Source: Plectrocnemia conspersa
Lineage: Eukaryota > Arthropoda > Insecta > Trichoptera > Polycentropodidae
Direction of reading: 5' to 3'
Assembly: GCA_009617715.1 (NCBI GenBank)
Contig: VTFK01000587.1
Span: 1-64,000, forward strand
DNA length: 64,000 nucleotides
A program made the position numbers and the translations under genes. Shown in pieces: positions 51,100 through 63,600 of the stretch (position 1 is the first letter of the stretch; each line of letters begins with the position of its first letter). The notes beneath the pieces are model-generated. The model searched no databases and was not told the origin of the DNA. It saw only the letters and a list, made by a program, of their open reading frames with translations.

Positions 51100-51800
51100 A
51101 TTACACGAGCGTCTCTAACCGAGTGAATTATATTATAGAGCTTGGAAATGTCACGTTCGGCATTTCAGAATAAATGTCCGATGTCCATTTATTACAAATC
51201 CGATCTACTCGTGCAACTAGCACATTCGAGTAAAACTTTCCTCTTCACTGGCTCCAGCAAAAGAACATCGTTTATGCAAAGCACACAATTTGCTAAAAAT
51301 ATGTACTGGAAACTTCGCTAAACTTGTTCCACCGCGACGTTCAGCTGAGAAATAAGCTTTGCCGTCAGTCATAAAAGCTCACGTCAGCGTCGGTCGTTGT
51401 TGTAGTAAAGGCCAAACGGGCGTAACTAACGCCCATGCGGCCAACCTTGTCTCTCTATTTAGAAAACTAGAAGAAGACCAGCGTCCTTATCTCTGGGCAC
51501 CGTTTAATCTTTAATTTAATTAAACGAGCGCCACCGCACTTTAAAAGCTGTTACATAGGACACAGCGTAATTTCCATATTAGACTGTCCTTTAAGGCTTT
51601 ATTGAAATTGCAATAGCTCATATATACTATACTATAGACCTCGGTCGTTGCCTTTATGGCCTATTAAACTTTCATTCGTACACTGATACATACCCGTGAC
51701 GCCACAGCCGACCGGATACTTTGCATAAATTATTTGGCGCTAAGCAACTTGGGGCTCTGTAAGCTGTTTTCTCTCTCGGTTTGCACAGTATGATTCATAA
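51100..51800. other. largest GC-richer non-coding island
   Basis: About 700 bp of clearly elevated GC and CpG, including AAAGGCCAAACGGGCGTAAC and CTTTAATTTAATTAAACGAG. No ORF, no second copy in the window. Composition plus AT-core motifs make it the best enhancer-like candidate in the upstream desert; there is no direct functional evidence. Confidence 0.3.
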
Positions 51801-52534
51801 CTTGAATAAAAAAATGTACAAAACCAAACAAGCTTTTATATAAATAAAAGTAATGCAGTGAAATATAATAATATATATAAAATAACTTTGATTCACGCTT
51901 CCATCGACGAAAGATAAATATCTATCATAAGAAAATAAATATGATATCATATTGATACTATGCAATGTATACTTTTATAAAAATAGATACGTATTTCGGA
52001 TTAATTTTGCTTTCTCGTATGATTTATTGAATAACACTGTGTAGTAATATCTCGGTTTATATAAATCAACAAAAAATATATTCCTATCTATATATTTAAA
52101 ACATAAAAGTAAAGTTAAACAAACATTTTTAGTAAAGTTGGGCGGCTAAAATAAAAAAAAAGGTTTGCCACGTAAATAAATCAAATGTTATTAAGATGTA
52201 AAATAATTTAATAATAACTAATTACATGTGAAAATATATTTTCACTGACATTTCAGTGAAATCATGAGTCTCAGCGATTATTAATTAAAAAAATATTTGT
52301 AGGGCGACACAACACCTGTTAATAAATACAGTTTCACTGTTATTACTCAGTAAAATTAATAATCAATTGTTTAATACATTTAACTGACCTAGTTAATGAA
52401 AACATAACATAATTTAAAAACACACATTCACTGTAACAGTTGCAATATTTCCAAAACTTAATTAGAAAAAAAAATAAAATTTTATATATTGTATTATATA
52501 ATATATATTTTTGTCATTTATCTAAAATATACCT

Positions 52535-53600
52535 AAATTTGAAGACACGATAACTATCATAAATTTAATTATACAGACTATCCAAAAAAAAATCGTTTTT
52601 TTTATTAAAAAAACGCTAGCGACTCACCGGTGAGTCACTTGTTGATTATTTTTTGTAAAAAAAATATTTTTTTAAGACAAATTATTCACATTTTTTTAAT
52701 TAATAAATATTATTGTATCTAGCTTCATTTAACAGTAAATAAATAACTCACTAACTCACTACATATTCGCTGGCGTTTAAAGGGTTAAGAGTAGAAATTA
52801 AAGATAAAAAATACTGTTTTTTCACATTTTTGCTCATTTATGAAGGTTTTTGAAGACACGATACACAGTCAGTTCAAGAGCTATCCATTTCATCGTTATT
52901 CATAACTGAGAAAGAGCTAGCAAGTTTGGGTTTACGCCTCCTAGTATTAGCTCTAAAGCACACCATATGGATATACGTTCGATATACTTATCATTAATGC
53001 TTTTAATTTCTATAAATTTGTTTATAAACAGGAGTTTATATTTTGTAGCTTCATATTTATATTTTTTGATATTCGCTCGATATATTTATTATTACTCTGA
53101 TTGAATGATAAATAAAAAAATATAGTAATGATTTTAATTTCTATATATTTGTTCAAAATATAAACATAAGTATATCAAGCGTGTATTCATATCGTGTGCT
53201 TTAGAGCCAATATTAGAGGGCTTAAACCCAAACTTGCCATCTCTTTCGCAATGAATAATGCTTAAATATATAGCTCTTAATTCTGACCGTGTTAACGCAA
53301 ATAGAGTATAGTTTTAATGATAAAGTCACGAAACATGATCTAAAAAAAGGTCTTGTAAATATCTCAGCTAAGTTTTTTGGCCAGTCTAAACCACAATATT
53401 TTTTAAAATGGCGGTTTTTTAAAACTTCATTAAAAACACAAAAAAAATCTTAAACAAAAAAAATATTTGCTTGTAAATATCTAGACAAAGTTCCTTAGTA
53501 GACTTGGACAAATCTCATATTTCAAAATGGCAAATATTAAAAAAAAAATTTAAAACTTTGTTAAAAAAGTAAATAAATGTAAACATTTAAAAATAGAAAT
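52535..53600. repeat. scattered units of the 25.5-kb tandem repeat
   Basis: TTTGAAGACACGATAACT (52540), GTTTTTGAAGACACGATAC (52847), AAAGTCACGAAACATGATC (53321), AAATATCTCAGCTAAGTTTT (53357) and AAAATGGCGG (53407) are pieces of the unit described at 25500-27070. The array is broken by the family-2 MITE and an unrelated segment with mirrored phrases: CAAACTTGCCATCTC (53230) inverted against GAGCTAGCAAGTTTGG (52914). Confidence 0.6.
52609..52784. mobile_element. piggyBac-like MITE, family 2, copy 3 (inverted)
   Basis: Flanked by TTAA (52605-52608 and 52785-52788). The right end read inward is CCCTTTAAACGCCAGCGA; the left end is an eroded AAACGCTAGCGAC. Just inside the left end is a perfect GACTCACCGGTGAGTC palindrome (52621-52636). 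Orientation is opposite to 27848-28028. Confidence 0.75.
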
Positions 53601-53609
53601 TAAAACAGG

Positions 53610-54920
53610 AAAAAAAATAAGTTATATAAAAAATTAAAAATTGTATGTTTTTTATATTAAAATTACTATAACAAAACTTTTATTTAATATTTATGAAAAT
53701 TTTCATAAAAATTATGAGGAAAATGTTATTATTTTTACCTAAAAGTCTTAAATACAGTGTAATTCAAATCGAGTCTTGCACTGTAAATCAGACAGCTGTC
53801 AATAATCACGCGCGTTCAAAGTGTCAAGAGTTATTTTGCAAGAATACATTTACGAAATCACCGCTTAATTGTTTTACAGAAATAATATTTCTGTACGAAC
53901 TGTGTAACGAAATTGAGAGATTATGGTCAATTTGATCGTCCTACTGAGCGAACAATTAACAACCTGATAATTACCAAGCTGATAATAGCTCAAAATAATT
54001 GCAGTGATCAACTCTCTATGATAGTATCAAAAAAGTACAGTATTATTTTCACATTTTGTATCAATTAAATCATCTTTATTATAGAAATGTTATCAACCGA
54101 ATTTTATGGAAATTATAAAAAAAAATCTAAATAATATTTGCTTTGTTACTGCAAAATATTGTTAAACAGTGTTAAGCAAATCTTTCCAACTTGAATAATA
54201 TTTTTATAAGCAAGGACACCATGAAAAAAATCAATATTTTCTCTAATACAAAAATATAGTATGGGTATGTGTACATTTCCTATTATAGCATGTTTTTGTA
54301 GTACATATTATTTTGTCATGTATATATGAGTATAAAAAAGTGCCTACAATAAACATTTTCTTTTAATAATAAATGTTTACTCTTATCGTTAGAGTCAATA
54401 GAATGATATTTGGAAGTGATATTATATAACATACTGTATAATTTACTGACTTTATAACTTGAGCAAACAAGTATTATTTGTCACGCTAAACTATAATATA
54501 ACAGATAAGTTTTATTATATCCAACGAGATGCATATTATTTTTCACACCGACGCAATAAATTAGCTCGCAAAGGAATTATGAAGTAAAAACGCGACTTCA
54601 TAAGAGTTAATAAGTGTCTAAGCGGTAGAGCCGCGGCGTTAAATTGCGGACAGGCCGTGAAAAATTGGCGGTGCTAGTGTAAGCCAGTAATACTACAACA
54701 AGTACACTAAATCACAAGTTTTTAACTTGGACGTAATCACGAAACACCAGCGGGACAAAGCGCGGGCTTAGAGCTCGAAAAATGGGAGAACATTTCACCG
54801 AGAGTGAAAATAAGCGGTGCGATATAAAAATACACGGACCGAGTGAGTTAAACATGTACGAACTTAGGTTGTATTCCTTGTTCTACTTTCAACAATACTA
54901 TACTAAATATATATTATCTA
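53610..54920. other. AT-rich DNA with one GC-richer patch
   Basis: No gene supported. 54540-54870 is GC-richer (for example GAGCCGCGGCGTTAAATTGC). The phrase CGGACCGAGTG at 54837 also occurs at 40433. An 80-codon frame (53693-53935) has no domain. Confidence 0.4.
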
Positions 54921-54924
54921 ATTA

Positions 54925-55155
54925 TTGAAGCACCTTTTAATGTTGCTAAGGATCATTGTCGACAACCCGTCAATGCTCAGTGATTTTCGACTGCAACTAG
55001 GTCGTGATCGCGTCCCTAATCCTTCACGCCAGCACTTGAAAATGCTCTTCTTGCACGAGCCATTCAACTATTACAAAAAAAAAATGCTCCTCTTCAACGA
55101 TCTTGCTAAGTACAATGATTATTTTGGCGATAGCTATGAACTGCAAAAAATATAA
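54925..55155 (+). CDS. open frame of uncertain status
   Basis: 76 codons open from a TTG, encoding a balanced sequence including DFRLQLGRDRVPNPSRQHLK and LLFNDLAKYNDYFGDSYELQ, ending at TAA. Composition looks protein-like. No ATG, no recognised domain and no splice context. It could be a decayed retrocopy, transposon fragment or terminal exon. Confidence 0.25.
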   Translation: MKHLLMLLRIIVDNPSMLSDFRLQLGRDRVPNPSRQHLKMLFLHEPFNYYKKKMLLFNDLAKYNDYFGDSYELQKI

Positions 55156-55159
55156 TATA

Positions 55160-57180
55160 AATAAATAAATTTTAGATTTTGTAAATGACATTATGAACAT
55201 ACAAACTGAGGCAAATTGGTGTTATGTGTAACATGAAGAAGCGATGTTAATATTTCAAATAATGGTATTTATTTAGACATTTAAAGATAAGCAATGTCAA
55301 TACGTGTCTCAAACCGTGTTCTATAAAATGCTTACCAAATGATTCGGCTAATAAAAAACTCTTAAGACCAGACGAAAAATTACGTTAGAATCAAGAAACT
55401 CATTCTAGGGCTTAATAGCGGCTTGAAGTCCTTAATGAATATTGTTATTTTAATGCTCAAAATATGGCTTATAATAAATTGCTCAAATAAAAAATAAATA
55501 AGTCGTTCCATTACTTTCCAAATATCCCTCATATGTACAGCTTAAGGCATTAGAGGGGCGCCCTTAAAAATGTTCATAATTCAGCTAAAATATTTTCAGT
55601 TTTAACTAGACTTTTGAATAAAGTAGGCTTATTTTTTATAATTAAAGGATTCAGAGCAAAATTTAACAATGATCATGTCGGGTTGCGAATTTTGAGTTTT
55701 AATTAACGATAAATAATTTATTTTTAATATAATATAAATATTTTAATGCCGAAAAACCGCGATTAAGGTAAGGGTCAAAGAGCGATTAAAATTACATTAA
55801 GCTCGCAGAGCAATTAAACTAATTTATTTCGTTTGTGAAAAGAGAAATGTTAAATAAAAAATCATAACAGAGAGGCAAAACAAAATAATAGGATAGCAAC
55901 TATTCAAAATACTTGTTTTTTCAACTATTTAAATAACAAATAGTAAACGAATAAATATTCGAATTAATCCGTAATATTATAAAGAATTAAAAAATACAGT
56001 TTGGATCATAAAAACATGTTTTATACATACACATTTTTTATAATAAAAATAAAAAATATCAAAACTATTGTTAAAAATAAAAAAAAATTTAAGTTGAAGT
56101 ACAAAATTTCGTTTTAATTATTCCTGCTACCAAAAATACTCATTAATTTTATGTTTATCTTGACTTTATTGTCAATAATGTATTGCATCAACTACACCAT
56201 GGTATGCTCAAAAAATAATACTATAATCAATTTAAATTATTTATATTGTTTCAAGAGAGATAAAAAAATCAATATCAGATATTGAGAAAGTCCACAGCTA
56301 CATTATATTAATTCAAAAATATGAGTAATTTCTGAAATTTTGTCAATTACAAAGTGTTTTATTTTTCATTATTTTTATGCGACCATTTTTTTCGGCTATT
56401 AGCTAATTTTTTTTTTTTAAATAAATAGGAGCACAATACTCTAGCGGTACATCGATGGGGGGTTACGCTATATGCGTTATTAAAAATGTGCAATAATTCA
56501 CAACATATTTTTAGAGTAGCAATAGTTACTTAAAAACATATTTTTTCAAAATATTTCACTACAATTATTGTTGCTGTTCTTTTTTAATTTATTTGATGAC
56601 GGTATCTCAAAAAGTGTTTCACTGTAATAAAAACTTTTTATAATAGTAAAATGAAGTAATTTAAAGTTTTTGTGCTGCCTTTATTTGCATTTAGTATCAC
56701 TACGATTTTTTTGCTTATTTCATCACTTCCTTTCTTGTTATTTGAGAGGGTACTTTTGGAATATTTAAATTCCTTTATCCTTTCTGTTTCGCATTACTTA
56801 ACCCTCATCGATGTGTATACATCGATTATACTCAATACTTATATATGTACATGTATATTTAGTTCTATTTGTACACATTTAAAACCAAATTCTATTATAG
56901 CTTTTCAGCAAAAAAATTTCAGAACCACTGTTTGAGATCTAGATCTCTATAATAATACATGATTGTTCCCAAATTATTTCGGTGGCATATTGAATAAAAT
57001 CGGAAAAAAGCATCTCCTTGTCGCATCCCTTTTGAAATATCAAAATCATGAATTCTCACCTTGTAGATAATATTTCTTATGGTTTGGCAAGTTATATCTT
57101 TTTTTTATAGACTAATATTAAATATAATATTATATAACTTCATAGCCGAAAAATATACTTTATTATTTAACTTTCAAAGC
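55160..57180. other. AT-rich DNA without recognisable genes
   Basis: No feature could be supported. The 87-codon frame at 56672-56935 is hydrophobic and random-like. Confidence 0.5.
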
Positions 57181-57610
57181 GTTCGTTTCGGCATACGAGC
57201 ATAGCTCTTGCATGAATATAAGTGGCAAGCAGTAAGAAAACATTTTCAAAGGGGGAAAATACGCCCTTTCCGCTTCCCTTGAAAATAAAAAAAATATATA
57301 CATACGAAACGGACCCCGGGAAAGTCCTTGACTTTTCCGCAGCGGTGGCTATTCATACTTATCTCGTTGTGTTATTAATATAGATTGCCATCACAAGAGT
57401 CCTCCGCCATAGATTAACCCATAAGTGCACATGCAAAGGCCACTTTCTATATATTCTAGAATAGACTTGAAAGGCACCGAACGACCTCCCTTCGGATGAT
57501 TTCCGATATTTTACGGCCATTTGAGAAGCACTTTGGGCAATCTTTTGCAGGGTCATCAGGCCCACGCGGTTAAATACAGCTGCAAAAGCATCCATAGATT
57601 ACCGCTAAAA
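57180..57610. other. GC-richer non-coding island
   Basis: About 430 bp of raised GC include AACGGACCCCGGGAAAGTCC and CGAACGACCTCCCTTCGG. A minus-strand frame of 78 codons (57595-57359) begins MDAFAAVFNRVGLM and has plausible composition but no recognised family. Coding and regulatory explanations both remain open. Confidence 0.25.
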
Positions 57611-57619
57611 AATATTATA

Positions 57620-59470
57620 ATTCATGATAAAAAAAAGCGTTTACTTATTTGCAAACTCCTAGGCGAATGCAGGATATTAAAGCTAACATTTAACATAATT
57701 TATGTATTCGTGTTAATGGGATACATAAATATTTCTACAAACATTTAAATTGTATATATGTATTTATATTAGTATAATTAGCGTTTATTATGTTGTTTGA
57801 GAGATACACAACTACCTATATGGATGTACCCATCATAACAAAGCTTGGGTTATGAGACATTAAAGAAAAGTTGTGCAAAACATAACATAGTATTAAATTT
57901 ACCCTTTTCTATTATTATATTATAACTACAATTATATTACTGCAGTATTATTATTTTTTTACTTATAAGTAAGACAATTTGATACTATTTTTTATCATCT
58001 CATCTAAAAGTACTAGAGTGCCATTAATTCAGTGCTAAAAGACGATTTATCAAGCTCTTGAAAATATACATATATTTTGGCTATTAATCAAATTTATTTT
58101 TAGCAACCACTCTTTTTAGTTATGTGAATTATTAATATGGTTAATTTTCAGCATAGGAAACTAATTGAAGGTCAAGATTATATTTTGGTGTTGCTGTTTT
58201 GACGAACTGTTATGTTGTTTTTTGGGTTGTAACATAAATATTACTGCTAATACCTTTTCCCGAATATCCCAAGAAACTTTAGTAATAACCTTGCTGCAGA
58301 TAAATATTTTTTAAACTCTTTTAGTAGCCTTGTTTTAGAACATTGATTAAATTTTTTTTAGCAATTTAAAATTATAACTAGCTGTTAAAATAAATTTTGT
58401 AGTTCGTTCTCAAGCGCGCCCAAAACCGGGGATTTCTCTATCAAATTTACATGTGACAGTTCTACTTTCATCTGGCAAGCGCTCGCTGCGCCCATTTCTG
58501 TGCAATTAAATAAACAGTGAAATATTTTATAATCACGGCGTTTTTCTTACAAACTGTCAATTGAGGATGATTCAAAGTGATGTAGCATTGGAATTATAAA
58601 CAATATAATCCAAACTATAAATTATGAGTGTGCCAGTAAGTGTTTGATTTTTGAATAATATATCACGGTTATTCTAACAAAATTACAATTGACTTTCCAG
58701 GATCTAATATTAAAAGACAAACAGCAGTGATTGAGCAATTAAAGGTATACATACCAAACTTAATTAATAATGAAAAATCTCGTATTAGTGTAAACAAAAA
58801 GTTACATTGTATCCACTATATAGTATCGTTAACAGTTAATTTTCAAAAGCAATGATAAATCTAATAACATTTATGTATGGCAAGCAATTAAAATATGATA
58901 TATTGGGACAATTTTGAAGAAGATGAAGAGATGCCAATCTACGTGTTTAATCCTCTACAGTAACTTCCGTCAATTTTGTTCTTTGGTTATCGTTTAAATT
59001 TAATTTATGGATTATATTAGTAGTAATAATGTGTTCAGTGTTTACTCTTGATAAATGTCTTATTGTTTTTAAATATTTTTCAGAAGCAATGATAGAACAA
59101 TTTGATGATTTATATGGCTACAACGTATAATTGGTATATATAAACAAAGAGTGAATATTCTCATGCTAAAGTCACTGTCAGCAAGTATTATCTTTTTATA
59201 AAGAACACACAACATAAGTTTGATGTAACTGAATATCTTGAATTTAGGTATTCTGAAAGAGGAATGATGGCACAGAACAAAAATTTAATAAAAAACATTT
59301 TTTCACATCGGAATTAAAAATAACCCACTTTTTGATATTTAAGCTATCGATTATTCCAGGTATGCAATCACATATTTATAATCATTGTAAAATGTCGTTT
59401 ATTAGATAACATCCAAGAAACTACACATTTATTGGCTGATAAATATAGCGTTCCCACTGCGACAGCGCCG
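57620..59470. other. AT-rich DNA without recognisable genes
   Basis: Nothing supported. A short GC-richer patch at 58400-58510 (CAAGCGCGCCCAAAACCGGG) has no ORF. Confidence 0.5.
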
Positions 59471-59477
59471 ATTTGAT

Positions 59478-60240
59478 CGACATTAACTTTCAATCCTCAT
59501 ACATACTAAGAATATACTACAAGTTTGCGTTTAAAACATACCTAGTTTATTTGCCATTCTTAAAATCTAACGAATATTTGCATTAAATCGGAAGCAATGA
59601 CAATGTTTATGTAACATAAAAGGAAAAACTCACTTTTCGGCCATGGAGCCCGTCGACGGGAATTCAAAATTTGAAGATTTCATTGCGAAGATTGTTTATC
59701 TAATTTAATCAGTGTATTCTTCTTATCCTTAACACATTATGTATATATTTAACTTTCATAGTTATAACACACCTAGTTAATTTGCAATCCAATTATTTAT
59801 AAAAGGAAAAACTCACTTTTCGGCCTCGGAGCCCGTCGACGAGAATTCAAAATTTGAAGATTTCATTATGAAGATTGTTTTATGATTGTTTATCTAGTTT
59901 AATCAATGTATTCTTCTAATCCTCAACACATTATGTATATATTTAATTTTCATAGTTATAACACACCTGGTTAATTTGCTATCTGATTATTTATATTCAG
60001 TCAAATGACGAATTAATGAAAATTATTGTCGCGTAACAAAATTTTATTATTAAATATTAATTATTTAAAACTGTTGTCACGGTAATGTCAGCCATCTTGT
60101 TTTATATTTGAATGCTTATTTTTCATTGGTCGAAACAACAGAACGCAAAAACAATCGGAGCAAATTCAAATTTTATTTTTAATATTATTTTATTAATAAA
60201 ATTGAATATATTTCCTTTGTTTACGTGTATTAATATACAC
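59478..60240 (+). repeat. dispersed repeat C, copy 2, with internal 183-bp duplication
   Basis: Matches 41498-42041 in the same orientation but carries two successive central units, starting AAAAGGAAAAACTCACTTTT at 59618 and 59801 (period 183 bp). The second unit is the closer match to copy 1 (it keeps TTTTATGATTGTTTATC, shortened in the first). It ends at GTGTATTAATATACAC, a perfect 16-bp palindrome, 38 bp before the LINE at 60279. Confidence 0.85.
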
Positions 60241-60279
60241 AGTTAATACAAAGCTATACGATTTAAAGTAGAATATTGA

Positions 60280-60924
60280 GCAATATTTATAGATTTAAAA
60301 AAAGCTTTTGATACAGTAGATCATAACATATTATTAAAGAAATTAAACCATATTGGAATAGTTGGACCAACACTAAATTTATTAAAAAGCTATTTAAATA
60401 ATAGACAACAAGTAGTAGTAATAAATGGTATCCAAAGTGAATATGAGGTGGTCAAATGTGGAATTCCACAGGGTTCTATTTTAGGTCCATTACTATTTAA
60501 TTTGTACATTAATGATTTAACTCTATGCAAACTTACAGGAAGGATTCAACTGTATGCTGATGATACAGTGTTAATATATAACTCTAAAACATATAAAGAC
60601 ATGCAAAACAACATGCAGAATGATTTGATCCATATTAATGAATGGATGAGACTAAACAAATTAACAATTAATGAAAAAAAAACAAATTATATGATATTTA
60701 ATGATGATGTTAACATTTCTCTTAATGTAAATAACTCTCTAATTACAAAAAGTGATAATATAAGATTCTTAGGTCTGCTGTTAGATAAAAATTTAAATTT
60801 TTATAATCATATTGATTATATAATAAAAAAAATTTTACCAATGTCAAAAAAATTTTATACAGGTTTCAAAAATATTTTATCATATAAAACTAGATTAAGC
60901 ATTTATTTTTTCACACATTCATAG
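60280..60924 (+). pseudogene. LINE ORF2 reverse transcriptase, 5'-truncated
   Basis: The open frame starts mid-protein at AIFIDLKKAFDTVDHN (motif A, catalytic Asp), continues with SYLNNRQQVVVING, GIPQGSILGPLLFNLYINDL (motif B) and YADDT (60553-60567, motif C, both Asp present), then NEWMRLNKLTINEKKTN and FLGLLLD. All core RT residues present look intact. It stops at TAG 60922 through a frameshift; the true frame resumes within a few bases in the next segment. It would copy element RNA at nicked target DNA, but this copy lacks its N-terminal half and cannot be autonomous. Confidence 0.85.
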
Positions 60925-61357
60925 TCATCTAACATATATGTCTTGCGTCTGGGGGTTTACAAGTAAGTTTAAAATAAAATCACTTCAGGTGATTCAAAAT
61001 AGTGCCATAAAAAATTTATTAAATTTACCGTTTGACACTCACACTAAAGACATATATATAAAAACAAAAATTTTACCTATAACTATCCTTCCAAAATATG
61101 AATTAATAATTATAACAAAAAAAATGATAGAGGGAAATTCAATTATAAATACTAAATTTAATATTAGAAAAGAATTACACAAATATGAAATTAGATCTGC
61201 ATATGATCTACACATCCCTCAACCATTTTCTGTTAAGTTTGGAACAAATTCTCTAAAATATATAGCTTTCAAAACATATAATTTTTTACCAACATCAATC
61301 AAAAATAACTTTAAAGAAATTAAAAATTATTTTTTAAAAAAATTCATAGAACTATAA
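60914..61357 (+). pseudogene. LINE ORF2 C-terminal part, shifted frame
   Basis: The frame reads HIHSHLTYMSCVWGF (the conserved HSHL-x-Y-x-x-x-WG block after the RT thumb), then KSLQVIQNSAIKNLLNLP, and ends KKFIEL with TAA at 61355-61357. Joined to the upstream frame it gives the expected LINE ORF2 tail; a single indel in the T-run or CACACA between about 60903 and 60916 explains the break. Confidence 0.8.
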
Positions 61358-61559
61358 AAAAAAAAAAAAAAAAAAAAAATGTATATATATGTTTATTGTT
61401 TGTATATTTGTATGTATATATGCATATGTATGGATATATGTATATGTGTATGTAGACATGAAACTGTAAAATAAATGTAACCGTAGAATGAGTAATCTTA
61501 TACTCATGCGGTATTATGTTAATAAATAAAAAAAAAAAAAAAAAAAAAATATAATATTG

Positions 61560-63170
61560 CAATTTAAAGCGTGTTATTTTCATTAAGTTGAAAATAAAAA
61601 ATATGTACATATGTTGTGGGGACTATTTTTGATAATTATACTGGGTATGTTACTATCATAGACTCTGACATGTTTATAACCAATTTATTATGTTTAATAT
61701 GCGATAAATATTTTATTTTATATTTTAATTACATTAGTATTTTTTGCGGTCATGAAAACAGGCATTCTAGATTCGACTTTTTGCTCCATAAAACCACTAG
61801 TAATGTACGTATAAATTCCTATGATATATTTGTGGCAATCGTTCAAGATTTGTGCACACTCTGTCAGCGAAGTTTGAAAGCTTACTTAAACCGTACGTAC
61901 TAACAAATATAGCTGGTTTTGAACGTACACATGCGAAGACATTTGAAAAATCGTCGAAATGACATTCCACGAAAGAGGCTGTATTTATCAGAGCCAAGAT
62001 TTTCTCTTGTGACGACTATTCGTTGACACTTTTCTCATTCCATTTCGACGAACACAAACCAATTACTGTAATTGGATATATAGTATAACATTAATAATAA
62101 ATTATCATGAGGAAAAGTGTAAATTAATATGTACAACAACTATAAATTAGATTATGAGAAATAAAAAATATATAAATATAAAATTATACATCTCCCAATA
62201 CTTTTGTAGCATAGTTTTATAATTTTAGTAATAATATAATGCTTGTCTGAATGTGCTTTTTTTAAAATATATTAAAATAAAATTTTAGGCGGATATTAAA
62301 ACGTATGTTTTTATAACATACAACAATATTCAACCAATTAAAAAAAATAGTATTAAATTAATTAATTTAAATATATATAGCTATTTTGACTTGTATCCAA
62401 TGAGATTATAAAACATACATTATGCTCTATCAAAATATGCGTAAGTATATAATGTAAAAAAATAGATATTTTTTATCATAAAGTATGTACATAATTGTGT
62501 ATTTATATATATATATATATTATATAAACCTTTTATAAGGAAAAATATATTTTTTTAGATGACGGAAAATATAGAACGACATATTCTATATTGGTAACGC
62601 CAGCCAAGCTCTTTAGAATACTTGAGTGTCTCTTGACCGCAAAAAATTGAGAACATAGCAATAGTTCATATATTTTTAATTACAGCACAGTAAACATAAA
62701 TATATATATATGAAATAAAATATTTGTTTAGGCGGAAAATTATATTAATAAATTTCGTTTAATTTTCAATTCAACTAACTTCAGAATTAAATGAAAGATA
62801 AGATTATTACTAAGATTTAATATAATACCACTTGATCGATATTAATCTTGAAGTGGTGATTCAGTGAGTGTCAAAAATGTAGTATGTACATCAGATATAA
62901 AATATCAACATACCTGATATCAGTATATTTAATGAATAATACGCGTTTATACATATATCCGATATACGTTTGTGATAATAGTAAGCAATTTATATGGATT
63001 AAAATGTTCTCCTCATTATTCTTGCCGATCCTTTTAAGCGAAGATAAAAGCCCTTTATACTATTTACACCTGGCCTCTAAAATCGTACATGAATTACCCA
63101 GTTGTGTGTGGCGTAATCTATATATGTGTGCGAGTTTGCAAATCTTGTTTCTTATTTACTAGATATAAAG
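61560..63170. other. AT-rich DNA without recognisable genes
   Basis: Frames of 66-95 codons (61616-61903 plus, 61997-61797 minus, 62884-63162 plus) show no domain; those at 61740-62000 overlap a mildly GC-richer patch. Nothing can be assigned. Confidence 0.45.
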
Positions 63171-63600
63171 TTTGTGTGCCCTTTGAGAGTTGAAAGTTTT
63201 TTAGCTATCGCTTTATTTTAAATATATTCGGATTTCACTCGCAGATTAGTGTTAAAGGCAGATATAGCGTTGAAGGTTTTTCCCTCTCGCAGTAGTATTC
63301 AGCAAAAAATAAAACTTTCCCGAATCAGCCATATTCCGTATTGAATTCTTTATGTTCGCCCTTTTGTCTGCCGGTTTTAGAGCCGGCGATTTAATTAACA
63401 ATAAAACGCATTAAGCATGCAAGGGAGATTGTAAATAAAATAAAAAAAGAAAGAACAAAAACACACCCCCTACAATTAGGAATGAAATGTTGAGAGCTAT
63501 TTATTGCGGTGAGATCTAAATTTCAATACCTAGCCCCGAGGGACTATCTCTGAAACCCTTTGTATGCTTTTAAACTGCGCCATTTACCTTCAGGAAAAAT
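63170..63600. other. GC-richer non-coding island
   Basis: Raised GC with motifs such as GAGCCGGCGATTTAATTAAC and no ORF. Similar in character to the islands at 13.0 and 51.4 kb; candidate regulatory region only. Confidence 0.25.

Larger units (their letters stand above)
60279..61549 (+). mobile_element. 5'-truncated non-LTR retrotransposon with poly(A) tail
   Basis: The insertion begins inside RT motif A and runs through the ORF2 C-terminus, a 3' region ending AATAAATAAA and a 22-A tail (61528-61549). An internal A-run of 24 (61356-61379) follows the ORF stop. AATATTG at 60272-60278 recurs at 61553-61559, a candidate 7-bp target-site duplication fitting target-primed insertion with 5' truncation. 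The endonuclease and upstream ORF are absent. Long open frames make it the youngest LINE copy here. Clade is Jockey/CR1-like by motif order, not settled. Confidence 0.85.

Noticed and set aside
61344..61610. 88-codon minus-strand frame
   Set aside because: Translation of poly(T) and TA-rich 3' region of the LINE on the opposite strand.
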